From positions 1-64,000 of the forward strand of contig CADCFQ010000010.1 of assembly GCA_902800795.1 (NCBI GenBank): a stretch of DNA of 64,000 nt, given 5' to 3'. A model generated the notes under the pieces. That model was not told the origin of the DNA, made no database searches, and saw only the letters and a program-made list of their open reading frames with translations. This document shows positions 32,380-40,603 of the stretch, piece after piece. The position numbers were made by a program, and so were the translations under genes. Origin of the DNA: an uncultured Ruminococcus sp. (GTDB lineage: Bacteria > Bacillota > Clostridia > Oscillospirales > Ruminococcaceae). Numbering within the stretch: the first letter of the stretch is position 1; each line of letters opens with the position of its first letter.

Positions 32380-34683
32380 ATGGAAAGGGGGAACGGACCA
32401 CGGGGTCCGATGCCTGTGAAGGAAAAGATAAAACGTATCCCGGCAGCTGCCAAGAGCTATGCTATGAACAATCTTCTTGTGCTGCTGTTCGTGTTTTCGT
32501 CAGTGCTCAATGCTTTTCTGCTAAGAGCCTTTACAGTTAAGTTTGAGTTCAGCCAGATAAAGCCTCTTATGGCAGATATCGCCCTTGTGCTTTTCTGGAC
32601 AGTGTTCTCATACTTTTTCAAGAAGCCGAAGAAACAGTTTATCTATCTGATGATACTCTCGTTCATCTTCGTGGTTCTCTGCGTTTCAAACTCGATATAT
32701 TTCACAAACTATAAATCATTCATCTCGGTATCCCTTATCTCTACAGCTTCCCAGCTGACAGGCGTTATGAACGCCGTTACCGAGAACATAATGGAAGCCA
32801 AGGACCTTATATTCATCTGGCAGCTTCCTGCTATGATAGTAGCTTACTTCCTTATAAAGAAGAGGACAAGGAACTATGTGAACCAGGAGAGAGAAAAGAA
32901 GCAGAGAAGAAAATATGCTCTGGGTACCTTCTGCACCTCTATTGGCCTTGCCGGTATATTCTGCCTTACTCTTACCGCAACGGATTATTCCCGCCTTGCA
33001 AAGCAGTGGAACAGAGAGTATGTTATGGGCACCTTTGGTCTGTATACATATCAGGCCAGCGATATCGTTTCGACTATCAACGCTGAGATCAATATGATCT
33101 TCGGCTATGATGAGAGCGAAGAGGCTTTCACAAAGTTCTATGAGGAAAAGACCAAGACCGAAGAGGAAGAGGTCAAGAAGAACGAATACAGCAATATATT
33201 CAAGAACAAGAACGTTATCGTCATCCACGCCGAGAGTATCCAGCAGTTCTGTATGGATACATATATAAACGGCGAGGAGCTGACCCCGAACCTAAATAAG
33301 CTGGCAAGAGAGGGCCTTTACTTCTCCAATTTCTACGCACAGGAGAGCGTGGGCACCAGCTCTGACAGTGAGTTTACTTTCTCGTCGTCCTTAATGCCTG
33401 CTTCCAGCGGAACCGTGGCTATCAACTACTGGGACAGAGATTACTGCACCACCCAGAAGATGATGAAGGATCTAGGTTATTATGTTTTCAGTATGCACGC
33501 AAACAACGGTACCTACTGGAACAGAATGAACCTTCACGCTTCTCTCGGCTACGACAGGCTCTATAACTATACCACAGACTTCGATATCGACGAGACCATA
33601 GGTCTCGGCCTTTCGGATAAGTCCTTCTTCCGTCAGGCAGTACCAATTATCGAGGATATCTCGAAGGAGAACAAGAAGTGGTTCGGCGTAATGATAATGC
33701 TCACGAACCACACCCCCTTTACAGATATCGAGCGTGTGAGCGATTTCCAGGTGGATTTCAAGTATCAGAAATATAACGAAGAGACAGGGCTTTATGAGGA
33801 TATTTCGGCAGATTTCCTTGAGGGAACAAAGCTTGGCTCCTATTTCAAGTCCGTTCACTATGCCGATGAGGCTCTGGGACAGTTTATGGCTGACCTTGAC
33901 GAAGCAGGCCTGCTTGAGGACACCGCTGTCGTTATCTACGGCGACCACGACGCAAAGGTCAAGGCCGAGGAGTATGACAGGTATATAAACTACGACCCCT
34001 TCAATGATACGGTGCTTACTGAGGACGACCCTGGCTACACTCCTGTTGATGACTATTACTACAACCTCAACAGAAAGGTGCCCTTCATCCTCTGGTCCAA
34101 GAACGGCGAGTATGAGCCCAAGGAGATAACCCAGGTTATGGGTATGTATGACGTTCAGCCCACACTTGGAAATATGTTCGGCTTCTACAACAAGTATGCT
34201 CTCGGTCACGATATCATGTCGGTAGATGATGATGAAGAGAATGTAGTCATCTTCCCGAACGGAAACTTTGTTACCGACACTGTTTACTATGACAGCCAGA
34301 AGGATAAGTATTTCGATCTGACTGACTATGAGAACATAATGACCCACAGCTCCTGCAATCAGGTGTATAAGGATACCCCTGTGCCTATCTATGATCCTGC
34401 TGTCCACGGAGTATTCAAATCCGCTCCGGATCCGGACTACTGCCAGGATGTGATCGATTCAAGGATAAATGACGGCGTTGTGGATGAATCCTACATCACG
34501 TCCTATTCCGAGTATGCAAATGAGAGGATAGATATATCCAACGCTATCATCTATTTTGATATGATAGAAAAGGTAGACGGCGGCTTTGACACCTCGGGTC
34601 TGCCGGCTCAGGAGCCCGAACAGGAACAGCTCCCGTTCTCGCCGCCTGATAAGAGGCACAATTACGGAAGGATCGCAGCATAA
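32380..34683 (+). CDS. LtaS-like membrane phosphoglycerol transferase/sulfatase
   Basis: A 767-residue protein of the lipoteichoic acid synthase family: five membrane spans in the first ~230 residues, then an extracellular alkaline-phosphatase-like domain. The metal-site motifs are visible: IHAESIQ (the Glu ligand), ESVGTSSDSEFTFSSSL with the catalytic Thr/Ser, and YGDHDAK (Asp-His). The family moves glycerol phosphate from phosphatidylglycerol to polymer chains. The start is uncertain: ATG 32380 has no ribosome site, while ATG 32410 lies straight after a hairpin (CGGACC/GGTCCG) that brings GGGGG close. A terminator follows. Confidence 0.88.
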   Translation: MERGNGPRGPMPVKEKIKRIPAAAKSYAMNNLLVLLFVFSSVLNAFLLRAFTVKFEFSQIKPLMADIALVLFWTVFSYFFKKPKKQFIYLMILSFIFVVLCVSNSIYFTNYKSFISVSLISTASQLTGVMNAVTENIMEAKDLIFIWQLPAMIVAYFLIKKRTRNYVNQEREKKQRRKYALGTFCTSIGLAGIFCLTLTATDYSRLAKQWNREYVMGTFGLYTYQASDIVSTINAEINMIFGYDESEEAFTKFYEEKTKTEEEEVKKNEYSNIFKNKNVIVIHAESIQQFCMDTYINGEELTPNLNKLAREGLYFSNFYAQESVGTSSDSEFTFSSSLMPASSGTVAINYWDRDYCTTQKMMKDLGYYVFSMHANNGTYWNRMNLHASLGYDRLYNYTTDFDIDETIGLGLSDKSFFRQAVPIIEDISKENKKWFGVMIMLTNHTPFTDIERVSDFQVDFKYQKYNEETGLYEDISADFLEGTKLGSYFKSVHYADEALGQFMADLDEAGLLEDTAVVIYGDHDAKVKAEEYDRYINYDPFNDTVLTEDDPGYTPVDDYYYNLNRKVPFILWSKNGEYEPKEITQVMGMYDVQPTLGNMFGFYNKYALGHDIMSVDDDEENVVIFPNGNFVTDTVYYDSQKDKYFDLTDYENIMTHSSCNQVYKDTPVPIYDPAVHGVFKSAPDPDYCQDVIDSRINDGVVDESYITSYSEYANERIDISNAIIYFDMIEKVDGGFDTSGLPAQEPEQEQLPFSPPDKRHNYGRIAA

Positions 34684-34685
34684 AC

Positions 34686-34733
34686 AAAAACGGTATGTTA
34701 TCCCCGAAAAAGGGAAGACATACCGTTTTCTTA
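34686..34733 (+). terminator. Terminator of the LtaS-like gene
   Basis: AAAAACGGTATGT pairs with ACATACCGTTTT, followed by CTTATTT. Confidence 0.85.
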
Positions 34734-34754
34734 TTTCCTTATGCTGACAAAATG

Positions 34755-34780
34755 AAAAAAGACCGACGCAAATGTCGGTC
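34755..34780 (-). terminator. Terminator of rpmB
   Basis: On the minus strand GACCGAC-ATTTGC-GTCGGTC followed by TTTTTTCATTTTG. Confidence 0.85.
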
Positions 34781-34813
34781 AGATCTTCTTTCATTGCATA
34801 CTGCGTTTCGTAA

Positions 34814-34999
34814 TTATGCTCTCTCAACCTTGCCCGAACGCAGACATCTTGTGCAAGCATAAACGTGACAGGGTGTGCCGTTTAAAACAGCCTTTACCCT
34901 CTTAACGTTAGGCTTCCATGCTCTGTTAGTTCTTCTGTGAGAATGAGATACCTTAATTCCGAAAGTAACGCCCTTTCCGCAAAAATCACACTTTGCCAT
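34814..34999 (-). CDS. rpmB: 50S ribosomal protein L28
   Basis: A 61-residue L28. It keeps a zinc-ribbon with Cys4/Cys7 and Cys49/Cys52 (MAKCDFCGK and CTRCLRSG), the C-plus form of the protein, and the conserved SHSHRRTNRAWKPNVKRVKA core. L28 sits near the E-site of the large subunit. The gene is monocistronic with a promoter at 35050-35078 and ribosome site AAAGGAGGTGCAACCTA. Confidence 0.97.
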   Translation of the reverse strand: MAKCDFCGKGVTFGIKVSHSHRRTNRAWKPNVKRVKAVLNGTPCHVYACTRCLRSGKVERA

Positions 35000-35049
35000 T
35001 AGGTTGCACCTCCTTTAGCTAAATCTAAACTAAGTCAATAACATCTAGT

Positions 35050-35078
35050 ATTATAGCACATCAAAAACAAAAATGCAA
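35050..35078 (-). promoter_or_regulatory. Sigma-A promoter of rpmB
   Basis: On the minus strand TTGCAT (35073-35078), 17 bases, TATAAT (35050-35055) with TGTGC extension. Confidence 0.8.
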
Positions 35079-35159
35079 GTACTTTTTTGCATTTTTTTTA
35101 TTTTTTATGATTATTACAATATTTCGCCCTATAAAAACGAATTTTGAGTATAAAATCCC

Positions 35160-35188
35160 TTGAAATTTCGGCTTGAATGGTGTATAAT
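35160..35188 (+). promoter_or_regulatory. Sigma-A promoter of the M50-scpAB operon
   Basis: TTGAAA (35160-35165), 17 bases, TATAAT (35183-35188) with TGGTG extension. Confidence 0.8.
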
Positions 35189-35255
35189 GATTCTATATAG
35201 TGTGTAGTAAGGCTGTAAAAGTGCCGTATGTAGGCATAGGGCAGCCGTTATCGGA

Positions 35256-35285
35256 AGGAGGACGCTTTTTTTAAAGCGGCTTTTT
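35256..35285 (+). promoter_or_regulatory. Ribosome site separated from start by a hairpin
   Basis: AGGAGG (35256-35261) is 24 bases from the ATG at 35286, but GCTTT-TTTT-AAAGC (35264-35277) can fold and shorten the effective gap to about ten bases. No in-frame start lies nearer. Confidence 0.4.
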
Positions 35286-35990
35286 ATGGACGAAACCAAG
35301 CTTATCCAGTATGCGACAAGGATAATCATAATATTCATGTGTACGCCTATCCATGAGTTTGCTCACGCATGGGCGGCAACAAAGCTGGGAGACGAGACCC
35401 CCAGATATCAGGGAAGACTGACCCTGAACCCCATAGCCCATATCGATCCGCTGGGTGCAGTTGCGCTTTTCTTTGCCGGCTTTGGCTGGGGTAAACCCGT
35501 TCAGGTCAATTCCAACCGCTTCAAGCATTACCGCCGTGACCTTGCCCTCACAGCACTGGCAGGCCCGGTATCAAATTTCCTGCTCGCTTTTATGGGTATC
35601 ATAATAGAAAAGCTGTTTTTCAGGCTTTTCATAGTAAATGGTGACGCCGAGGCTGTTTTCAATTATGCCCTTACGGGTAAATGCAACGACCCGCTTTATT
35701 ATGTATCGCTTATCTTCTTTTATTTTACAGCTGTAAACATCGGCCTTGCGGTGTTCAATCTTATCCCGATATTCCCTCTGGACGGCGAAAAGATACTCAA
35801 TTATTTCACCGGTAAAAAGTTTGACGCTTTTATGAGAAGGAACCAGCTTTATATAACCATTGGCTTTGTAGTGCTTCTGGTATCAGGTCTTCTCAACCGA
35901 CCTCTCGGATGGGTCCAGGGTCAGCTCTATGACTTTATGGACTTTCTCACCGGCTGGGCAGACTCGCTTTTCAGTGCGATAATAAAATAG
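35286..35990 (+). CDS. Site-2-protease family zinc metalloprotease (M50)
   Basis: A 234-residue membrane protease with the catalytic HEFAH motif (residues 23-27) in the first membrane helix and the second metal-ligand motif FPLDGEKIL near residue 165. Five or six spans are predicted. It belongs to the short M50 group without a PDZ domain, commonly found beside scpA-scpB in Firmicutes, as here. Its substrate is unknown. The stop is 20 bases before scpA, so the genes form an operon. Confidence 0.9.
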   Translation: MDETKLIQYATRIIIIFMCTPIHEFAHAWAATKLGDETPRYQGRLTLNPIAHIDPLGAVALFFAGFGWGKPVQVNSNRFKHYRRDLALTALAGPVSNFLLAFMGIIIEKLFFRLFIVNGDAEAVFNYALTGKCNDPLYYVSLIFFYFTAVNIGLAVFNLIPIFPLDGEKILNYFTGKKFDAFMRRNQLYITIGFVVLLVSGLLNRPLGWVQGQLYDFMDFLTGWADSLFSAIIK

Positions 35991-36010
35991 GCAGAGAAAG
36001 GACTTAACAA

Positions 36011-37387
36011 ATGGCGACAGCACAGTTTCGGCTCGACACCTTTGAGGGCCCCCTTGATCTGCTGCTGGCACTGGTTGCCAAGCATAAGATGAACATCTAT
36101 GATATTGAGATCTCGCTTTTGCTGGCTCAGTATCTGGAATACATGGAACAGCTCGAATATGTGGACCACGAGTATGAAGCCGAGTTTCTTGAAATGGCGG
36201 CAAGACTCGTGTATATCAAGACCTGCAGTCTGCTTCCTCACGATGAAGAGGGAGAGGAGCTCAAAAAAGAGCTTGAGGGCAGGCTTATCGAATATTCGCT
36301 GATAAAAATGGCAGCGGCACAGCTGAAAGCCGCCTATGCCGGCTCTGATGTGTTTGTCAGAAGCCCTATGAAGCTGCCTGTGAACAAGACCTATACCCGT
36401 GAGCATGAGCCGGAAGAGCTGCTGGACGCTTATCTCGGCATCTCGAAAAAGGTCAGGGAGAGCGAGCCTGTCAGAGCAAAGCTCTTCGAGCCGATAGTCT
36501 CCCACAGGATAGTGTCGGTCACATCAAAGATAATCTATGTTCTCAAAAAGCTCTACCGCACCGGTGAGTGCGATATGTCGGGCATCTATGACGGAGCCGA
36601 GAACAAGAGCGAAAAGGTGGCTACCTTCTTAGCGCTGCTGGAGCTTACAAAGTCCGGCAGGATAAGGATCAACGATGACAACACGAAGATATTTTTCAAT
36701 AAGGAATCCGCAAGGCGCAAAAAAACCGGGCGTGAAGACCCTGATACAGTAGTAAGACGCTTGTCCGAGCAGGCAATAGAAGAAGTGGAGTCGGTAAATG
36801 ACAGGTTCGATACTGACAGCACCGAAGCTGATGCTCCCGATGCGGCCGAACAGGTCCCCAAGCAGGATCCTCGGATACAATCCGAGTTTGATGTGCCTGT
36901 TACTTCTGATGCTGCTCCTGAGGAGGATATCATCCCCGAGTCAGCTAAAGCCTTTGAGAATAAAACGGACAAGGAGCAGACTGCGCCCGGAAAGCGTGAA
37001 GAAAAGGCTATGCCTGCAAGGATAACACCGTTTGTGATAAACATCCCTGCGGCTGTATCTCAGCCTGAGGACGAGGAGCCTGAAAGTACAGAAGCGCCAG
37101 AGCTCCCCGAAAGCTCTGCTGTGACTGAGGAGGAGTCGGTGAAAGCGGCGCCTGAGACAGTGGTCGAGCCTGCAGCTGAAATTGAAGCCGTCCCGGAGCC
37201 CGTGGCTGAAGCCGTGACCGGTATTGAGCCGGAGCCCGAGCCTGCGGCAGACATTGAACCGGAGCCTGTAACAGCGGTAGACCGTGAGCAGGCCTATGTG
37301 CCGAACTTCTGGTCAAGGCTAAGATACCGCTGGGGCTATTCGCCGGTGGGCTCACAGGTAAGATGCGGATATTGGAAATTCGGATAA
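36011..37387 (+). CDS. scpA: Segregation and condensation protein A with long acidic tail
   Basis: The first ~245 residues are a typical ScpA kleisin: FRLDTFEGPLDLLLALVAKHKMN at the N-terminus, EFLEMAARLVYIK, and a C-terminal winged helix with EKVATFLALLELTKSGRI. ScpA bridges the SMC heads and binds ScpB to condense chromosomes. The remaining ~210 residues are an unusual acidic Glu/Pro/Ala tail (AEIEAVPEPVAEAV, EPEPEPAADIEPEP) ending in an aromatic/basic patch VPNFWSRLRYRWGYSP. Usual ScpA length is about 250. The tail is probably disordered. scpB starts 11 bases later. Confidence 0.9.
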   Translation: MATAQFRLDTFEGPLDLLLALVAKHKMNIYDIEISLLLAQYLEYMEQLEYVDHEYEAEFLEMAARLVYIKTCSLLPHDEEGEELKKELEGRLIEYSLIKMAAAQLKAAYAGSDVFVRSPMKLPVNKTYTREHEPEELLDAYLGISKKVRESEPVRAKLFEPIVSHRIVSVTSKIIYVLKKLYRTGECDMSGIYDGAENKSEKVATFLALLELTKSGRIRINDDNTKIFFNKESARRKKTGREDPDTVVRRLSEQAIEEVESVNDRFDTDSTEADAPDAAEQVPKQDPRIQSEFDVPVTSDAAPEEDIIPESAKAFENKTDKEQTAPGKREEKAMPARITPFVINIPAAVSQPEDEEPESTEAPELPESSAVTEEESVKAAPETVVEPAAEIEAVPEPVAEAVTGIEPEPEPAADIEPEPVTAVDREQAYVPNFWSRLRYRWGYSPVGSQVRCGYWKFG

Positions 37388-37397
37388 AGAGGTAGTT

Positions 37398-37964
37398 ATG
37401 GAAAATATAAATATATCGGCCGTTATCGAAGCGATACTCTTTGCTTCCGGCGAGCCGATCGAAGAGGAAAAGCTCAGCGAAGCTGCCGGCATAACAAAGC
37501 AGGAGCTGGACGAAGCTATAGAAACGCTCAGGACTAAATATGAAGCCGAAGACAGTGCGCTTTCGCTTTTAAAGCTTGAAAACGCTTATCAGCTGGCGGC
37601 AAAGGAAGATTATGCTCCTTTTATAAAGGCGGCTCTGGAGATAAAGAAGAACTCCGTTCTCTCTCCCGCTGCCATGGAAGCGCTTACTATCGTCGCTTAC
37701 AATCAGCCTGTCACAAAGGGCTTTGTAGAGCAGGTCAGGGGAGTTGATTCCTCGGGCGTTGTCAATTCTCTTGTTGAAAAGGGACTGCTCACCGAGGCCG
37801 GAAGGCTTGATCTTCCCGGAAGACCCATAGCCTATAAGACGACAGACAGCTTTTTAAGAGCATTCAGGCTGTCATCGATAAAGGATCTGCCGGAGCTTCC
37901 CGAGCAGAAGCAGCAGATCTCCTTTGATGAGCTGCTTGAAAACGAGCAGCCAGGCGAAGAATAA
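37398..37964 (+). CDS. scpB: Segregation and condensation protein B
   Basis: A 188-residue ScpB made of two winged-helix domains: ISAVIEAILFASGEPIEEEKL at the N-terminus and the conserved ALTIVAYNQPVTKGFVEQVRGVDSSGVV and GLLTEAGRLDLPGRPIAYKTT in the second. It dimerises and binds the centre of ScpA in the SMC condensin. It sits immediately behind scpA with ribosome site AAAGAGG. Confidence 0.95.
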   Translation: MENINISAVIEAILFASGEPIEEEKLSEAAGITKQELDEAIETLRTKYEAEDSALSLLKLENAYQLAAKEDYAPFIKAALEIKKNSVLSPAAMEALTIVAYNQPVTKGFVEQVRGVDSSGVVNSLVEKGLLTEAGRLDLPGRPIAYKTTDSFLRAFRLSSIKDLPELPEQKQQISFDELLENEQPGEE

Positions 37965-37986
37965 AGAAACATTCCCGTGAAAGGAG

Positions 37987-38946
37987 TTGATAGCTATAAT
38001 TGCCTTGTGGATAATACTGGGTATTATCGCCTTTATAGTTATCCTGCTCCATTTCTCGCTCAGGATATATGTCACAGCCGATATGAACGGCGCAGACGTA
38101 AAGGTGAAATATCTGTTCTTCACGGTCTACAGGATGAACACCGCCGAGAAGAAAGAAAAAGAGAGCGAAGAACCCCCTCCGGAGGAGAAGAAAGAGGAAA
38201 AGCCCGAAAAGGCAGAGGAAGAAAAGCCCTTTGAGGACAACCTTGAAGTAACTCTTGAGGAGCTGGACAGGCTGGATGAGGAGGAGCAAAAGGCCGAACA
38301 AAAGCCTGCTCCAAAAGCCGAGCCGGAGCCAGGGATTGAAAAGCAGGCCGAAAAAGAGGAGCCAAAGCCTAAAAAGCCTCTGACCAAGGAGCAGAAAAAG
38401 GCTTTGAAAGAAAAGAAGAAGCTTGAGACTCAGCTTGAAAAGGAGCAGAAAGCCCTCGAAAAGGCAGAGAAGAAAGCCGGCGGCAGCAAGCTTGACAAGC
38501 TGAAAGCAAAGATCCGTTTCTATAAGCCCTTTGTTGCGCCGACGCTGAAAGCGGTCAAAAAGCTTCTCAAAAAGATCCGCTTCAAGGGTCTGGAGATAGA
38601 TGTCTACTCTGCAAAGGAGGACCCGTCCGAAGCAGCTATTTTCTACGGAAAGCTCCAGCCTATAGTTTTCAGCGTGATGAGCCTGCTGGGAGCGGTATTT
38701 ACGGTGAAGCTCAGGCGCTGTGATGTGACCTGCGGCTTTTTCGAGAAAAAGCTGGATTTCAGAGTCAAAACAAAGATACTTATAAGACCCAGCACGGTCA
38801 TCGCTATTGCGGTGGGACTTGGAGTAAGACTGTTAAAGCTGTTCCTGCCCGGCTGGTGGAGAAGAAGACGAGAGCGCAAGAAGGCTCTCAAAGCAGAAAA
38901 GAAAGCCCGCAAGGCTGCCGAAAAGGCTGCTGCTGCGGCTGCTTGA
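37987..38946 (+). CDS. DUF2953-like membrane protein with charged repeat
   Basis: A 319-residue protein: a membrane helix at about residues 3-25, the short DUF2953-type strand region (LRIYVTADMNGADVKVKYL), then a very charged Glu/Lys/Pro segment (~55-170) likely coiled-coil, and a C-terminal part (KIRFKGLEIDVYSAKEDPSEAAIFYGKLQPI) with a second membrane segment near 270-290. DUF2953 genes flank gerW/ytfJ in sporulating Firmicutes, as here. The start is unclear: TTG at 37987 touches the ribosome site AAGGAG, and the codons at ideal distance are ATA or ATT. Function unknown. Confidence 0.7.
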   Translation: MIAIIALWIILGIIAFIVILLHFSLRIYVTADMNGADVKVKYLFFTVYRMNTAEKKEKESEEPPPEEKKEEKPEKAEEEKPFEDNLEVTLEELDRLDEEEQKAEQKPAPKAEPEPGIEKQAEKEEPKPKKPLTKEQKKALKEKKKLETQLEKEQKALEKAEKKAGGSKLDKLKAKIRFYKPFVAPTLKAVKKLLKKIRFKGLEIDVYSAKEDPSEAAIFYGKLQPIVFSVMSLLGAVFTVKLRRCDVTCGFFEKKLDFRVKTKILIRPSTVIAIAVGLGVRLLKLFLPGWWRRRRERKKALKAEKKARKAAEKAAAAAA

Positions 38947-38989
38947 TAAAAGTGTTGATAATATCAAAATACAGAAAGGTTGAAGAAAA

Positions 38990-39379
38990 ATGAACGAAAA
39001 CAGCAAGATCGAATCTCTGGTGAAGACAGCGACCGAAAAGATCAGAGAGCTCGTTGATTCGGAAACTATCGTAGGCAAGCCCGTAGAGACTGCTGACGGC
39101 ACCACTATCATCCCTGTTTCCAAGGTGTCGGTGGGCTTTGCATCAGGCGGCTCCGATCTGCCTACAAAGAACCCCGGGAATTTCGGCGGCGGCTCCGGTG
39201 CAGGAATAACCATCTCTCCTGTTGCTTTCATAGCTATCTACAAGGGCGAGGTCAAGCTTTTACAGCTCACAGCCAACGCTCCCAAGGAGAACGCTATCGT
39301 TAATATGGTACCCGAGGTGCTGGACAAGGTCAAGGATTTCCTCGACAAAAAGTCTTCAGCTGACGGCGAAGAAGAATAA
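38990..39379 (+). CDS. gerW: GerW family sporulation protein (YtfJ)
   Basis: A 129-residue member of the GerW/YtfJ family. The conserved core VGKPVETADGTTIIPVSKVSVGF and the glycine-rich FGGGSGAGITISPVAF are clear. In Bacillus GerW is needed for germination in response to some nutrients. Ribosome site GAAAGGTTGAAGAAA. It lies behind the DUF2953 gene, the usual neighbour. Presence suggests descent from spore formers but does not prove sporulation. Confidence 0.92.
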   Translation: MNENSKIESLVKTATEKIRELVDSETIVGKPVETADGTTIIPVSKVSVGFASGGSDLPTKNPGNFGGGSGAGITISPVAFIAIYKGEVKLLQLTANAPKENAIVNMVPEVLDKVKDFLDKKSSADGEEE

Positions 39380-39382
39380 CCT

Positions 39383-39412
39383 TTGAATTATTACACATCC
39401 TTTGCGTATACT
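39383..39412 (+). promoter_or_regulatory. Promoter lying inside a terminator loop
   Basis: TTGAAT (39383-39388), 18 bases, TATACT (39407-39412). The -10 lies in the loop of the hairpin at 39393-39439, so transcripts starting here lack the left arm and are not terminated. Confidence 0.6.
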
Positions 39413-39443
39413 ATCCTTATTATATTACAAAGGATGTGTTTTT
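39393..39443 (+). terminator. Terminator whose right arm is the ribosome site of the next gene
   Basis: ACACATCCTTTG (39393-39404) pairs perfectly with CAAAGGATGTGT (39428-39439), followed by TTTT and then ATG at 39444. Read-through RNA from gerW would terminate or hide the AAAGGATG ribosome site. Confidence 0.7.
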
Positions 39444-40565
39444 ATGAGGATATTGTCCCTGATGGCAGCAGCTGTCACGGCTTTGTCGGCTATGCCCCTG
39501 TTCGCCTATGCAAAGGATATGCCCGACGTCGGCGCTAAAGCGGCTGTTGTTATGGATGCCGATAGCGGCGAGGTGCTTTTTTCAAAGAACGAGACTCTGC
39601 GTCTGCCTATGGCAAGCACCACAAAGATAATGTCGGCGCTCGTCGTCCTTTCGCAGGACGCTCTGGATGAGCCCTTTACCGTTGATGACAGGGCGGTAGA
39701 TACCGAGGGCTCGACTATGGGCCTTGAAAAGGGCGACAAGGTGACTCTCCGTGAGCTTTGTGCCGGGATGCTCCTGCCAAGCGGAAACGACGCTGCGAAT
39801 GCTGCGGCTTACCGTGTCTCGGGGAGTATCGAGGGCTTTGTCGGCCTTATGAATGAAAGGGCCAAAGAGCTGGGTCTTTCGGACACTCATTTTGTCACGC
39901 CCTCGGGCCTTGATGACTACACCGATGCCCATTATTCCACTGCTGCCGATATGGCAAAGCTTGCGGCGATCGCAATTAAGAACGAGGACTTTACGGCTAT
40001 CTGCTCAAAGAGCGAAATGAGCCTGCCTGTAAGCGGAAAGAAGCTTTATAACACCAATAAGCTTCTTGACAGCTGTGAGGGCGTTTTCGGTGTAAAGACC
40101 GGTTTTACCGACAAGGCAGGGAGATGCCTGGTCTCGGCTTGTGAGAGAAAGGGCAGGACCCTTGTCTGCGTCACCCTCAATGACCATAATGACTGGGCGG
40201 ATCACAAGGCGCTTTTTGACGCCTGCTTTTCTATTTACAGCGAACAGAGCCTGCCCTTTGCGGATAAGGTCTTTGATGTCCCTGTTGTCGGCGCAAAGAG
40301 CATAAGCGTAAAGGCGAAGCTTGCTGACGGGACAGAGGTGATGCCCTCCGGCAGAGCAGGGAAGCTTGAAGCAAGGATATATATCCTGCCCTTTGTCTAT
40401 GCGCCTGTCAGAAAGGGCGATGTGCTTGGGCGGATAGATTATTATTATTCGGGCAAGGTCGTGGAAAGGCGCAGTATTTGTGCCGCAGAGACGGTGAGGC
40501 CCGAAAAAGTGAAAAAAGAAGACAGCGGCTTTGACCTTGATGATCTCATTTCGCTGCTGTTCTGA
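39444..40565 (+). CDS. D-alanyl-D-alanine carboxypeptidase (DacF/PBP5 type)
   Basis: A 373-residue serine peptidase S11. A signal peptide covers about residues 1-24 (SAMPLFAYA). Catalytic motifs: SxxK as STTK (Ser58, Lys61), SGN (Ser113) and KTG (218-220). The C-terminal ~110 residues form the beta domain, followed by a charged tail ending DDLISLLF, which may be an amphipathic membrane anchor. It trims the terminal D-Ala of peptidoglycan pentapeptides. Start at the second MRILSL, which directly follows GGATGTGTTTTT; an in-frame TTG upstream lies in the terminator. Confidence 0.92.
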   Translation: MRILSLMAAAVTALSAMPLFAYAKDMPDVGAKAAVVMDADSGEVLFSKNETLRLPMASTTKIMSALVVLSQDALDEPFTVDDRAVDTEGSTMGLEKGDKVTLRELCAGMLLPSGNDAANAAAYRVSGSIEGFVGLMNERAKELGLSDTHFVTPSGLDDYTDAHYSTAADMAKLAAIAIKNEDFTAICSKSEMSLPVSGKKLYNTNKLLDSCEGVFGVKTGFTDKAGRCLVSACERKGRTLVCVTLNDHNDWADHKALFDACFSIYSEQSLPFADKVFDVPVVGAKSISVKAKLADGTEVMPSGRAGKLEARIYILPFVYAPVRKGDVLGRIDYYYSGKVVERRSICAAETVRPEKVKKEDSGFDLDDLISLLF

Positions 40566-40603
40566 TAACTGTACAAAAAAACGGATAGAATTAAGGAGAA
40601 AGC

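Noticed and set aside
33472..34407. Antisense open frame across the LtaS-like gene
   Set aside because: Shadow of a strongly coding plus strand; translation lacks any family pattern.
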